Positions 38,599 through 47,002 of a stretch of 64,000 nt of DNA are shown here, piece after piece. Location of the stretch: NCBI GenBank assembly GCA_021647265.1, contig JAKIVA010000001.1, forward strand, positions 1 to 64,000, given 5' to 3'. The translations under genes and the position numbers were made by a program. Position 1 is the first letter of the stretch; each line of letters opens with the position of its first letter. The notes under the pieces are model-generated. The model was not told the DNA's origin. It saw only the letters and a program-made list of their open reading frames with translations, and ran no database searches. This DNA comes from Lutibacter sp. (lineage in GTDB: Bacteria; Bacteroidota; Bacteroidia; Flavobacteriales; Flavobacteriaceae).

Positions 38599-39207
38599 AT
38601 GGCTTTTGATTTACCAAAATTATCGTACGCTTATGATGCACTAGAACCTTATATTGATGCAAGAACGATGGAGATACACCTTACAAAGCATCATTATGGA
38701 TATACTAACAATTTAAATAATGCAATTGCCGGTACAGATTTAGAAGGAAAATCTATCAATGATATTTTAACTGGATTAGATATGAATAATACAGCTGTTA
38801 GAAATAATGGTGGAGGCTATTACAATCATAATTTATTTTGGGAAGTGATGAACCCTGAAGGGAAAGGTTACTTATCTGGTGAGTTAAAAGATGCAATTGT
38901 AGCGGAATATGGATCTGTTGAAGATTTTAAAGATACTTTTGCAAAAGCTGCAGCTACTAGATTTGGTTCAGGATGGGCTTGGTTATGTGTTCACAAAGGT
39001 GGAAAAGTTGAAGTTTGTTCAACTCCAAATCAAGACAATCCTTTAATGCCTGGTGTTTCTTGCAAAGGAACTCCAATTTTAGCATTAGATGTTTGGGAAC
39101 ACGCTTATTATTTAAAATATCAAAACAGAAGACCAGATTATATCAATGCATTTTTTAATGTAATCAACTGGAATTATGTTGAAAAGCTATATGCTGAAAA
39201 CAAATAA
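38599..39207 (+). CDS. sodA: Superoxide dismutase, Mn/Fe family
   Basis: A 202-residue enzyme that dismutates superoxide. The four metal ligands are visible: His in the [13 protein letters not shown] region (about 27), His in YYNHNLFW (about 75), and Asp and His in DVWEHAYYL (about 160-164). The outer-sphere glutamine is supplied by the C-terminal half ([12 protein letters not shown]), as in Mn enzymes; the position that carries Gln in Fe enzymes is Gly in GGGYYNHN. I therefore favour Mn or cambialistic use. No signal peptide is present, so it is cytoplasmic. Monocistronic: a -7 box upstream and a perfect palindromic terminator downstream. Confidence 0.95.
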   Translation: MAFDLPKLSYAYDALEPYIDARTMEIHLTKHHYGYTNNLNNAIAGTDLEGKSINDILTGLDMNNTAVRNNGGGYYNHNLFWEVMNPEGKGYLSGELKDAIVAEYGSVEDFKDTFAKAAATRFGSGWAWLCVHKGGKVEVCSTPNQDNPLMPGVSCKGTPILALDVWEHAYYLKYQNRRPDYINAFFNVINWNYVEKLYAENK

Positions 39208-39233
39208 ACAGTTTTACTGCTAAATTAATCAAT

Positions 39234-39263
39234 TAAAAAACCCACGATATCGTGGGTTTTTTT
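39234..39263 (+). terminator. Rho-independent terminator after sodA
   Basis: The perfect 16-base palindrome CCCACGATATCGTGGG is flanked by six A on the left and seven T on the right. It is a strong stem that can act in both directions, 33 bp after the stop. Confidence 0.88.
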
Positions 39264-39388
39264 AATTATTATTATTTTAAAATAGCATAATTTATGCAAA
39301 GGTTTTAATTAAAAATATTTAATAAATAGTATGCTATTAACCTTAAGTTTTAAGTACTTTAGTACCCCTAAATTTATCCTTGTTAGTT

Positions 39389-40312
39389 ATGATAACATCC
39401 CACTTAGGTGAATTATTTGCTTTATTAACTGCTTTTTTTTGGACTACAACTAGCTTATCTTTCCAACAAGCAACGAGAAGATCAGGAGTTTTATCTGTTA
39501 ATGTTTTACGCTTAATTATTGCTTTTGTTATTTACGCTTTAATTTCATACTTCTCAAGAGGTATGTTTTTACCTTTTGATGCTTCTACACACCAATGGAT
39601 TTGGATGTCATTATCTGGAATCGTAGGGTTTGTTTTTGGAGATTATTTTTTACTTAAATCATACGAATTTATCAGTGCTAGAATTTCTATGCTACTCATG
39701 TCTTTAAGCGCTCCTATTGCTGCTCTTATAAGTTGGGTTTTCCTTGGGGAATCTATGAGTTTTATCTCTTTATTCGCCATGTTTATAACTATTTTTGGTA
39801 TAATAATAGTAATCACTGAAAAAAAGAAATTGGATACTGAAAAATTAGGTTCTAAAAATAAAAAACTTCAATTTTCATTTTCTCCAAAAGGAATGTTATT
39901 TGCTTTTTTTGGTTCATTAGGACAAGCTTTAGGATTGGTTTTAAGTAAATATGGAATGCAAGATTATAACGTATTTGCCGCTACCCAAATTAGAATAATT
40001 GCCAGTAGCATTGGGTTTGTAATTTTAATTACATTGATAAAACGATGGCCAAAAGTTAAGCAAACCGTTAAAGATTCTATTTCAATTAAATTTATATTAA
40101 TTGGCTCTGTTTTTGGCCCTTTTTTAGGGGTTTATACTTCGTTGTTATCCGTAAAATATACAAGTGTAGGAATTGCTTCCACAATTATGGCTATTATTCC
40201 AGTACTAATTATACCTCCTGCAATTTTAATTTATAAAGAAAAAGTGACTCTTAAAGAAGTTATTGGAGCTTTTATTGCATTAGGTGGTATTGCGGTATTT
40301 TTTATTCAATAA
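39389..40312 (+). CDS. EamA/DMT family transporter
   Basis: A 307-residue inner-membrane protein with ten predicted helices in two EamA repeats (about 5-145 and 165-305), separated by a charged loop (TEKKKLDTEKLGSKNKK). Repeat signatures include GFVFGDYFLLKSYEFISARISMLL followed by PIAALISWVFLGE in the first half, and VFGPFLGVYTSLLSVKYTSVGIAS followed by PVLIIPPAILIYKEKVTLKE in the second. DMT carriers export or import amino acids, nucleotides or other metabolites, and the substrate is unknown. I chose the ATG at 39389; a TTG three codons upstream is possible. The gene ends 12 bp before a small mobile-type element. Confidence 0.9.
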   Translation: MITSHLGELFALLTAFFWTTTSLSFQQATRRSGVLSVNVLRLIIAFVIYALISYFSRGMFLPFDASTHQWIWMSLSGIVGFVFGDYFLLKSYEFISARISMLLMSLSAPIAALISWVFLGESMSFISLFAMFITIFGIIIVITEKKKLDTEKLGSKNKKLQFSFSPKGMLFAFFGSLGQALGLVLSKYGMQDYNVFAATQIRIIASSIGFVILITLIKRWPKVKQTVKDSISIKFILIGSVFGPFLGVYTSLLSVKYTSVGIASTIMAIIPVLIIPPAILIYKEKVTLKEVIGAFIALGGIAVFFIQ

Positions 40313-40324
40313 ATTATTAATATG

Positions 40325-40591
40325 ACCCGTTGTGCATTTTGATAAAATTTCATTAATTCTAGTGGGTTTTAGCCTTTTTAGGCTTGAAATTAGTATCGAA
40401 AATAGGTTTTTCAGCAAAAACGGGTGTCATTCCTGCGAAGACAGGAATCTATAAATAGGATGCGTTTAGATTCCGGCCTTCGCAGGAATGACAAAACAAC
40501 TATAAAACGCACTAATTCAATAATTTGTATTATTTTACTTATAGCGAAGTGACGTAACAGTTAGTTTAAAGAATCAAAATGCACAACAGGT
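40325..40591. mobile_element. MITE-like element with terminal inverted repeats and target duplication
   Basis: The left end ACCCGTTGTGCATTTTGAT (40325-40343) is matched in reverse complement at 40573-40591 with one mismatch in 19. The 7 bp TAATATG occurs directly outside both ends (40318-40324 and 40592-40598), as expected of a target-site duplication. The 267-bp interior has no open frame and contains a further inverted repeat. ACC ends with a 7-bp duplication recall IS982-family insertion sequences, but that is from memory. It inserted in the 4-bp gap between the convergent EamA and PurF-type genes. Confidence 0.75.
40419..40491. repeat. Inverted repeat inside the MITE-like element
   Basis: GTCATTCCTGCGAAG-ACAGGAATCT at about 40426-40450 pairs with the reverse complement at about 40468-40492 over 25 bases with two mismatches, around a 17-base loop. 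This GTCATTCCTGCGAAG palindrome is a recurrent intergenic motif in Flavobacteriia (from memory), and related fragments occur in this window near 51413 and 57582. Confidence 0.65.
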
Positions 40592-42489
40592 TAATATGCT
40601 CTTTTATTACTTCCTTCATAAAAATTAATAAAAGCATCATTTACAACACGATTACCTCCTGGCGTTGGATAATCTCCAGTAAAATACCAGTCACCTAAAT
40701 GATTAGGGATTGCTTTATGTAAATTTTCAACTGATTGATAAACAATTTCTATCTCTGCATTAATTGTAGGTGTTTTTAACATTTCAGCAATTTTATCTGA
40801 AATTTGCTCAGTAGTAAATGGTTCGTATATTTTAACAACGGCATTTGTTATTTCAAAATCTTCTAATAACTGTTGTTGCTTACAATTTTTGTAAACCTGC
40901 TCTACAATATCATTTTGTTGTGTTTCTTGAAGTAGTGCTAATGCTGCTCTAAATGCAATAAAATCGCCCAATTTAGCCATGTCAATTCCGTAACAATCTG
41001 GATAACGAATTTGTGGTGCCGATGAAACTATTACAATTTTTTTAGGATTTAATCTGTCTAAAATTTTAATAATACTTTGTTTTAACGTAGTTCCTCTAAC
41101 AATGCTATCATCAATAATTACCAAATTATCCGTAGATTTTACAATACCATAGGTAACGTCATAAATATGAGCGACCAAATCATTCCTACTGTTATCATCT
41201 GCAATAAAAGTTCGCAGTTTGGCATCTTTTATTGCTAATTTTTCAATGCGTGGCCTTTCTGCCAAAATTTCTTTTACTTTTTCAACAGATAAGCTCCGTT
41301 GACCTTTTAAAATAATTTTAGCTTTTTGTAAATTTAAAAAGTCTTCTGCAGCCTCTCGCATTCCAAAAAAAGAAGTTTCTGCTGTATTTGGAATAAATGA
41401 AAATACGGTATTTTTAATATCTTTATTTATTTTTTCTAATACTTGTGGAAATACAAATTTTCCTAAATTTTTTCGTTCAGTATAAATATCAGCATCACTT
41501 CCCCTAGAGAAATAAATACGTTCAAAAGAGCATGATTTTTGAGGTAACTGCTCTCTAATTTTGTCCATCGAAATATGTCCATTTCTCTTAATAATTAAGG
41601 CATGCCCTCTATCAATTTCTTTAACATCTTTTATAGCAACATTGAAAACTGTCTGAATTACAGGTCTTTCTGAAGCAACCACAACAACTTCATCATCAAC
41701 ATAATAAAATGCTGGTCTTATTCCTGCCGGATCTCGCAATACAAAAGCATCTCCATGTCCTAATAAACCAGCCATTGCATAGCCTCCATCCCAGTTTTTA
41801 GCAGATTTTTTTAGTATTTTTTTTATATTAATTCGTTTTTCAATTAAAGGAGAGGCTTCTTTTTTATTAATACCTTCTTCTTTAATTTTTTTATACAAAC
41901 TAGCAACTTCATCATCAATAAAATGGCCTATTTTTTCCATAACAGTAACCGTATCAGTCATTTCTTTTGGATGTTGCCCAATCTCAATTAAATCATTGAA
42001 TAATTTTGGCGAATTTGTCATGTTAAAATTCCCTGCCACAATTAAACTTTTATGCATCCAATTACTCTGACGTAAAAAAGGATGCACACTTTCAATACTA
42101 TTTTTACCAAAAGTACCATAACGCACATGACCTAAAAATAAATTACCTAGGTAAGGAGCGTTCTTATTTTGCCATTCAACATCATTAATTTTATTAGGAA
42201 AGTCTTCGTTTAACTTATTTAAACGACCGTTAATTTGCGCAAAAATATCTTGAATTGGCTGGTCATCATTTGAGCGAATACGACTAATATATCGAGTTCC
42301 TGGAGTAACATCAAATTTTATACTTGCCAAACCTGCACCATCCTGTCCACGATTATGCTGTTTTTCCATTAACAAGTACATTTTATTTAAACCATAAAAA
42401 GCCGTTCCATATTTGTCTTTATAATATTGTAACGGTTTTAATAACCTAACCATTGCAATTCCACATTCATGTTTAATAGCTTCGCTCAT
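40591..42489 (-). CDS. PurF-type amidophosphoribosyltransferase, long form
   Basis: A 632-residue glutamine amidotransferase/phosphoribosyltransferase. The N-terminal Ntn domain begins MSEAIKHECGIAMVRL, so the nucleophile would be Cys 9 after removal of a short propeptide. RGQDGAGLAS, GHVRYGTFG and AGNFNMTNSP are the glutaminase motifs. The C-terminal part has YFSRGSDADIYTERKNLG and the PRPP-binding loop VIIDDSIVRGTTLKQS (about 450-465). Canonical PurF is about 470-510 residues, so this form has roughly 120 extra residues, spread through inserts in the glutaminase half and an extended C-terminus. It may be the purine enzyme or a diverged paralogue. The stop codon is partly supplied by the adjacent mobile element. 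Confidence 0.88.
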   Translation of the reverse strand: MSEAIKHECGIAMVRLLKPLQYYKDKYGTAFYGLNKMYLLMEKQHNRGQDGAGLASIKFDVTPGTRYISRIRSNDDQPIQDIFAQINGRLNKLNEDFPNKINDVEWQNKNAPYLGNLFLGHVRYGTFGKNSIESVHPFLRQSNWMHKSLIVAGNFNMTNSPKLFNDLIEIGQHPKEMTDTVTVMEKIGHFIDDEVASLYKKIKEEGINKKEASPLIEKRINIKKILKKSAKNWDGGYAMAGLLGHGDAFVLRDPAGIRPAFYYVDDEVVVVASERPVIQTVFNVAIKDVKEIDRGHALIIKRNGHISMDKIREQLPQKSCSFERIYFSRGSDADIYTERKNLGKFVFPQVLEKINKDIKNTVFSFIPNTAETSFFGMREAAEDFLNLQKAKIILKGQRSLSVEKVKEILAERPRIEKLAIKDAKLRTFIADDNSRNDLVAHIYDVTYGIVKSTDNLVIIDDSIVRGTTLKQSIIKILDRLNPKKIVIVSSAPQIRYPDCYGIDMAKLGDFIAFRAALALLQETQQNDIVEQVYKNCKQQQLLEDFEITNAVVKIYEPFTTEQISDKIAEMLKTPTINAEIEIVYQSVENLHKAIPNHLGDWYFTGDYPTPGGNRVVNDAFINFYEGSNKRAY

Positions 42490-42518
42490 AATTCTAATGT
42501 TAAAGTAAAATTAAATAA

Positions 42519-42544
42519 AAAATTCCGCACACTGGCGGAATTTT
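42519..42544 (-). terminator. Rho-independent terminator after the PfkB-type kinase
   Basis: AAAATTCCGC pairs perfectly with GCGGAATTTT around a 6-base loop. On the minus strand it is followed by more T, so it ends the PfkB transcript (stop at 42548) just before the PurF-type gene begins at 42489. Confidence 0.8.
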
Positions 42545-42547
42545 ATT

Positions 42548-43474
42548 CTAACTTAATTCAATTTCAAATTGTGTAAGTTGTTTAAATTGTAATAGTCTTT
42601 TTTGTATTTCGTCAGGGGTTATATTCTCCATTCTTTCTGTTCCAAATTTTTCAACACAAAACGATGCTAAATTAGAACCTGAAATCACGGCTCTTTTCAT
42701 ATTTTCAAATGAAATATCTCCAGACTTAGCAATATGGCCAATAAAACCTCCTGCAAAAGTATCTCCTGCTCCTGTTGGGTCAAAAACTTCTTCTAAAGGT
42801 AATGCGGGTGCAAAAAACACTTCTCCATTATTAAATAATAAAGCACCGTGCTCTCCTTTTTTAATAACAACAAATTCTGGCCCCATTTTGTGAATTTTTT
42901 GAGCTGCCTTTACCAATGAATATTCTCCTGATAATTGACGTGCTTCTTCATCATTTATAGTAATTACATCAATTTTCGCAATCACTTCCATCAATTCATT
43001 TAACGTGTTGTCCATCCAAAAATTCATAGTATCTAATACAACTAATTTTGGTCTAACAGGAATTTGTTTAATCACAGCCATTTGTACAGCTGGATGTAAA
43101 TTTCCCAACATCAAAAAATCTGTATCTTTAAAGCTTTCTGGAACCACCGGATTAAAATCTGCCAATACATTTAAATCTGTAATTAATGTATCTCGTGAAT
43201 TTAAATCGTTATGATATTTTCCTTTCCAAAAAAATGTTTTGCCTCCTTCAATTATTTCAATACCCTCTGTATTGATGTTCTTAGCATTTAATTTTTCTAA
43301 ATATTCCTTTGGAAAATCTCCACCTACAACGGAAACAATTCCTGAATTTACACCAAATTGTGAAGCTGAAAGTGAAATATATGTTGCTGCTCCACCTAAA
43401 ATTTTATCTGTTTGTCCAAACGGAGTTTCAATAGCATCAAAAGCAACCGTACCTACAATTAATAGTTTACTCAT
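42548..43474 (-). CDS. PfkB family carbohydrate/nucleoside kinase
   Basis: A 308-residue ribokinase-fold kinase. The N-terminal glycine motif is LGGAATYISLSASQFG (about 27-42), and the C-terminal signature is DPTGAGDTFAGGFIGH (about 240-255), whose Asp is the catalytic base. Substrate residues are not diagnostic; ribose, adenosine and fructose kinases all share this pattern. Many Flavobacteriia encode this protein beside the long PurF-type enzyme, so a role in ribose or nucleoside salvage is plausible. A terminator separates the two genes here, so they are not strictly one operon. Confidence 0.88.
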   Translation of the reverse strand: MSKLLIVGTVAFDAIETPFGQTDKILGGAATYISLSASQFGVNSGIVSVVGGDFPKEYLEKLNAKNINTEGIEIIEGGKTFFWKGKYHNDLNSRDTLITDLNVLADFNPVVPESFKDTDFLMLGNLHPAVQMAVIKQIPVRPKLVVLDTMNFWMDNTLNELMEVIAKIDVITINDEEARQLSGEYSLVKAAQKIHKMGPEFVVIKKGEHGALLFNNGEVFFAPALPLEEVFDPTGAGDTFAGGFIGHIAKSGDISFENMKRAVISGSNLASFCVEKFGTERMENITPDEIQKRLLQFKQLTQFEIELS

Positions 43475-43538
43475 AATTTAATTTATATCAAATCTTGTTT
43501 AATTTGTTAATATATTTTTTTTAAACAGTAGATGTGAT

Positions 43539-43546
43539 TATTTTTG
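43539..43546 (+). promoter_or_regulatory. -7 box for the sufE gene
   Basis: TATTTTTG fits TAnnTTTG, 18 bp before the ATG at 43565, in the divergent gap with the PfkB-type gene. Confidence 0.4.
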
Positions 43547-43564
43547 CAAAAATAAGTTTAAAAA

Positions 43565-43987
43565 ATGACTATCAAAGAAATACAAGAAGAAATTATAGAT
43601 GAGTTTTCTATGTTTGAAGATTGGATGGAGCGTTATGAATACATAATTGATTTAGGAAAATCGCTTCCTCTTATTGATAAAGCATATAAATTAGATGAAA
43701 ATTTGATTACGGGATGCCAATCTAAAGTGTGGCTACATTCAGAAATAAAAGGAGATAAAATTAATTTTACTGCTGATAGTGATGCAATTTTAACCAAAGG
43801 AATTGTTGCTCTTTTACTACGTGTTTTCAACAACCAAAAACCTGCAGATATTTTGAATGCAGATTTATTTTTTATAGATGAAATTGGATTAAAAGAACAT
43901 CTTTCTCCAACACGTGCAAACGGACTGGTTTCTATGATTAAACAAATTAAATTATATGCCTTGGCACATCAATCTAAATTAAGTTAA
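43565..43987 (+). CDS. sufE: SufE cysteine desulfurase activator
   Basis: A 140-residue protein that accepts persulfide sulfur from SufS and passes it to the SufBCD scaffold for Fe-S cluster assembly. The acceptor cysteine lies in LITGCQSKVWLHSE (about residue 51), the core SufE motif, preceded by WMERYEYIIDLGKSLP. The C-terminal helix LSPTRANGLVSMIKQIK is also typical. It is followed by two genes of the same pathway context (SufT-like, DUF2480), but sufBCDS are absent: the neighbour upstream is divergent. The set is therefore split from the main suf operon, or the main operon lies elsewhere. Confidence 0.95.
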   Translation: MTIKEIQEEIIDEFSMFEDWMERYEYIIDLGKSLPLIDKAYKLDENLITGCQSKVWLHSEIKGDKINFTADSDAILTKGIVALLLRVFNNQKPADILNADLFFIDEIGLKEHLSPTRANGLVSMIKQIKLYALAHQSKLS

Positions 43988-43993
43988 TTAGTG

Positions 43994-44001
43994 TATATTT
44001 G
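43994..44001 (+). promoter_or_regulatory. -7 box for the SufT-like gene
   Basis: TATATTTG matches TAnnTTTG, 38 bp before the ATG at 44039, which would allow transcription separate from sufE. Confidence 0.35.
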
Positions 44002-44038
44002 CACTTATTTAGAATGAATATAAAGAAAGACTTTTAAA

Positions 44039-44359
44039 ATGAATAGTGAACGTGTTCAAGATTTAGGCGAAGATATAGTTGAAATGCTTAAGACTATTTA
44101 CGATCCTGAAATACCTGTTGATATATTTGAATTAGGTTTAATTTACGACGTTTTTGTTAGTGAAAATAACGATGTTAAAATTTTAATGACGTTAACTTCG
44201 CCTAATTGCCCTGTTGCCGAAACTTTACCTGTTGAAATTGAGGAAAAAGTAAGATCTATTGATAAGGTTAAAGATGTAGAAGTTGAAATTACTTTTGATC
44301 CAATGTGGACTCAAGATATGATGAGCGAAGAAGCTAAATTAGAACTTGGATTTTTATAA
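44039..44359 (+). CDS. SufT-like MIP18 family (DUF59) Fe-S assembly protein
   Basis: A 106-residue single-domain protein of the MIP18/DUF59 family. It has the family stretch LKTIYDPEIPVDIFELGLIYDV (about 18-39) and the cysteine region LTSPNCPVAETLP (Cys about 60), a candidate ligand or transfer residue, and ends VEITFDPMWTQDMMSEEAKLELGFL as in the Bacteroidetes SUF-linked members. Homologues help Fe-S maturation (SufT, CIA2). PaaD, in phenylacetate breakdown, belongs to the same family but the neighbours here point to Fe-S assembly. The stop is immediately followed by the DUF2480 start. Confidence 0.92.
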   Translation: MNSERVQDLGEDIVEMLKTIYDPEIPVDIFELGLIYDVFVSENNDVKILMTLTSPNCPVAETLPVEIEEKVRSIDKVKDVEVEITFDPMWTQDMMSEEAKLELGFL

Positions 44360-44869
44360 ATGTCAGGCAAAATTGTAAATAAAGTTGCCAATAGTCAACT
44401 AAAAACAATTGACCTTGAAGAATTTTACCCTCAAGGAGCAAGAACAATTATTGATATAAAAAACTGGCTTTTTCAAGAATTAATTTTAAAAGAAACTGAT
44501 TTTCGTGAACATTTAAAAAAACATAAATGGGAGCAGTACAAAAACCATTACGTTGCGCTTATTTGTTCATCTGATGCTATTATCCCTTCTTGGGCTTATA
44601 TGCTAATTACAACTTATATTTCTCCTTTTACAAAAAAAATTGTTGTAGGAAGTTTACGTGAATTAGAAACTTCAATTTTTCAAGATATTATCTCCAATCT
44701 TAATATTGAAGATTATAAAAACAAACCTGTTATTATTAAGGGTTGCGCAAACAAACCAATCCCAGAAACAGCTTATATTCAACTTGTTGAAAAACTTCAA
44801 CCTGTTGTAAAATCAATTATGTTTGGAGAAGCATGTTCTACAGTTCCTCTTATTAAAAATAAAAAATAA
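44360..44869 (+). CDS. DUF2480 family protein
   Basis: A 169-residue cytoplasmic protein of DUF2480, a family almost limited to Bacteroidetes and regularly found beside SUF genes. It starts one base after the stop of the SufT-like gene, so they are surely co-translated. Cysteines occur in VALICSSDAIIPSWAY, IIKGCANKPIPETAY and GEACSTVPL; the last two are candidates for a cluster- or metal-related role. No enzyme motif is recognised. The tight linkage argues for a function in Fe-S cluster assembly or delivery, which is inference from position. Confidence 0.88.
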   Translation: MSGKIVNKVANSQLKTIDLEEFYPQGARTIIDIKNWLFQELILKETDFREHLKKHKWEQYKNHYVALICSSDAIIPSWAYMLITTYISPFTKKIVVGSLRELETSIFQDIISNLNIEDYKNKPVIIKGCANKPIPETAYIQLVEKLQPVVKSIMFGEACSTVPLIKNKK

Positions 44870-44903
44870 ATTCTATTTTATTTTAAAAAAAACTTAATAA
44901 TTA

Positions 44904-44911
44904 TACCTTTG
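44904..44911 (+). promoter_or_regulatory. -7 box for the DUF3078 gene
   Basis: TACCTTTG fits TAnnTTTG, 41 bp before the chosen ATG at 44952. It also shows that the TTG at 44922, ten codons upstream of that ATG, would leave almost no leader. Confidence 0.45.
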
Positions 44912-44951
44912 CCTCCATTTATTGAAAAATAACTTTAATATAAATAATTCT

Positions 44952-45824
44952 ATGAAAAAACAAATCTTATTATTACTATTTGTAGTGAGTTCTACGTTAA
45001 CTTTTGCTCAAGAAAAAAAAGAAAAACCTAAAGAAGGCTGGAGCAAAAAAGGGAATATTTCATTTTTATTCAATCAATCTGCTTTTTCTGACTGGGTTGC
45101 CGGAGGTCAAAATAATATAGCTGGTAATTTAGGCATTAATTACGATTTTAATTATGTAAAAGGAAATACTACTTGGAATAATAAAATTTTAGCATCTTAC
45201 GGTTTAACAAAAAGTAAAAACACTGATTTTGAAAAGAAAACCGATGATCGTTTTGAATTTAATTCTTTGGTTGGTATAAAAGCAAAAAACTACTGGTTTT
45301 ATTCTGTCTTTTTAAATTTTAGAACTCAATTTACAAAAGGGTATGTTTACGGAAAAGATGCAAATAATACCGAAACAAGAACTGAATACACCAACTTTAT
45401 GTCTCCTGCTTATCTAACATTTGGTCCAGGTATGCTTTGGGAAAAGAATAGTAATTTAAAATTTAATATGGCCCCTGCTACCGGTAAATTAGTTTTTGTA
45501 AATAAAGATTTCACGCTGCCAAATGGTGCATATTTTGGTGTTGAAGAAGGAGAGAGTACTCGTTTTGAATTTGGTTTTAATGCATCAGGTTATGCTAAAT
45601 TAAATATTATGGAAAATGTTTCTATAGAAAATATTTTAAATTTATACGCCAATTATTTAGAAGACATACAAAATGTTGATATTGATTACACAATGAATAT
45701 AGTTATGAAAATTAACAAGTACTTATCAACTACTTTTATGTTTCAAACCGTTTATGATGATAATGCCTTTAAAGGATTTCAAATTAGAGAGGTATTTGGA
45801 GTAGGTATTAACTACAATTTTTAA
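44952..45824 (+). CDS. DUF3078 outer-membrane-type protein
   Basis: A 290-residue exported protein of DUF3078, a Bacteroidetes family of predicted beta-barrel proteins. The signal peptide is MKKQILLLLFVVSSTLTFAQ, which decides the start at the ATG 44952; a TTG ten codons upstream would spoil the signal and lies too near the -7 box. The mature protein opens with the family motif GWSKKGNISFLFNQSAFSDW followed by GGQNNIAGNLG, then alternating aromatic strands to a C-terminal GVGINYNF, an outer-membrane-barrel ending with terminal Phe. The function is unknown. It follows the DUF2480 gene by 82 bp with its own promoter. Confidence 0.88.
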   Translation: MKKQILLLLFVVSSTLTFAQEKKEKPKEGWSKKGNISFLFNQSAFSDWVAGGQNNIAGNLGINYDFNYVKGNTTWNNKILASYGLTKSKNTDFEKKTDDRFEFNSLVGIKAKNYWFYSVFLNFRTQFTKGYVYGKDANNTETRTEYTNFMSPAYLTFGPGMLWEKNSNLKFNMAPATGKLVFVNKDFTLPNGAYFGVEEGESTRFEFGFNASGYAKLNIMENVSIENILNLYANYLEDIQNVDIDYTMNIVMKINKYLSTTFMFQTVYDDNAFKGFQIREVFGVGINYNF

Positions 45825-45902
45825 TTTTCACTATTTTTTAAACTAAGTTTTTTTAGCTAAGTGAAATTTATTTCTTATTTTGGTTGTCAAACATTATTTT
45901 AA

Positions 45903-46997
45903 ATGACATTACTTTTAGTATACGCTTCACTTTCGATTTTTTTTTCATTTTTATGCTCCATACTTGAAGCCGTTTTATTAAGCGTAACACCTACATTTAT
46001 CACCATAAAAAAACAAGAAGGGAAAAAATTTGCTGAAACTCTTGAACAATTAAAAAATGATGTTGACAAACCTTTAATTGCCATATTAACAGTTAACACT
46101 ATTGCACATACTGTAGGAGCAATTATGGTTGGTGTTCAAGCAGAAACATTAGATTTTAAAGTTTCTATACTTGGTATAAATATCGTAGGGATTATTTCAG
46201 CCATCATGACCTTGTTAATTTTAGTAGCTTCAGAAATAATACCTAAAACAATTGGCGCTACTTATTGGCAGCAATTAGCCAATATTACTTCTAAAGCTTT
46301 AATTGTATTGATTTTCCCCTTAAAATGGACTGGTATTTTATGGTTATTACAACTAACTACTAAATTAATTAGTGGGGAAAATATGCATGGATCTGTTTTA
46401 AGCAGAGCAGATTTTAAAGCTATGACAGATATTGCTCAAAAGCAAGGTGTTTTTGAAGAAAGTGAAAGTGCTATTATTAAAAATTTACTCATCTTTAAAG
46501 AAGTCCAAGTAAAAGATATTATGACTCCTAGAACAGTTATGATAACTGCTTCTGAAGATATAACAATTGAATCTTTTTACAACCACCACCCTAAGCTTCA
46601 ATTTTCAAGAATCCCTATTTTTAAAGCAAACCCCGATAATATTACTGGTTTTATTTTAAAAAGTGAAGTTTTAGAAGAGATTATAAAGGGGAATGGGGGC
46701 GAAAAATTAAAAAAAATAAAACGTGAATTATTGATAACCAATAGGAGTTTACCTATTCCTGATTTATTTGAAAAATTTATTGATAAACGTGAACATATTG
46801 CTTTGGTTGTTGATGAGTATGGTACTACAAGTGGTTTGGTAACTATGGAAGATGTAATTGAAACTTTACTTGGCCTAGAAATTATGGACGAAAGTGATGA
46901 TGTTGCTGATTTACAACATCTTGCTCGTAAAAACTGGAAAATTAGAGCCGCTAAACTAGGGATTATTGAAGAAAAAGAAACTAAAAAAAATAACTAA
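45903..46997 (+). CDS. CNNM/CorC-type membrane protein with DUF21 and CBS domains
   Basis: A 364-residue protein often labelled hemolysin-like, but better described as a CNNM-family divalent-cation (Mg2+) transport protein. The DUF21 domain (about 1-170) contributes four hydrophobic segments and the family stretch AVLLSVTPTFI; then SGENMHGSVLSRADFKAM leads into two CBS domains (about 205-320: VKDIMTPRTVMITASED and HIALVVDEYGTTSGLVTMEDVIETLLG). The C-terminal CorC_HlyC transporter-associated domain is missing, which fits the shorter group. It lies 78 bp after DUF3078 and converges on hflX with a 5-bp gap. Confidence 0.9.
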   Translation: MTLLLVYASLSIFFSFLCSILEAVLLSVTPTFITIKKQEGKKFAETLEQLKNDVDKPLIAILTVNTIAHTVGAIMVGVQAETLDFKVSILGINIVGIISAIMTLLILVASEIIPKTIGATYWQQLANITSKALIVLIFPLKWTGILWLLQLTTKLISGENMHGSVLSRADFKAMTDIAQKQGVFEESESAIIKNLLIFKEVQVKDIMTPRTVMITASEDITIESFYNHHPKLQFSRIPIFKANPDNITGFILKSEVLEEIIKGNGGEKLKKIKRELLITNRSLPIPDLFEKFIDKREHIALVVDEYGTTSGLVTMEDVIETLLGLEIMDESDDVADLQHLARKNWKIRAAKLGIIEEKETKKNN

Positions 46998-47002
46998 TTC
47001 CT

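Noticed and set aside
40325..40591. Complete insertion sequence between the EamA and PurF-type genes
   Set aside because: Only 267 bp, with no transposase frame; called a MITE-like element instead.
45903..46997. Hemolysin function for the DUF21/CBS protein
   Set aside because: The hemolysin label is historical. The domains are those of CNNM/CorC cation-transport proteins, and no toxin feature is seen.
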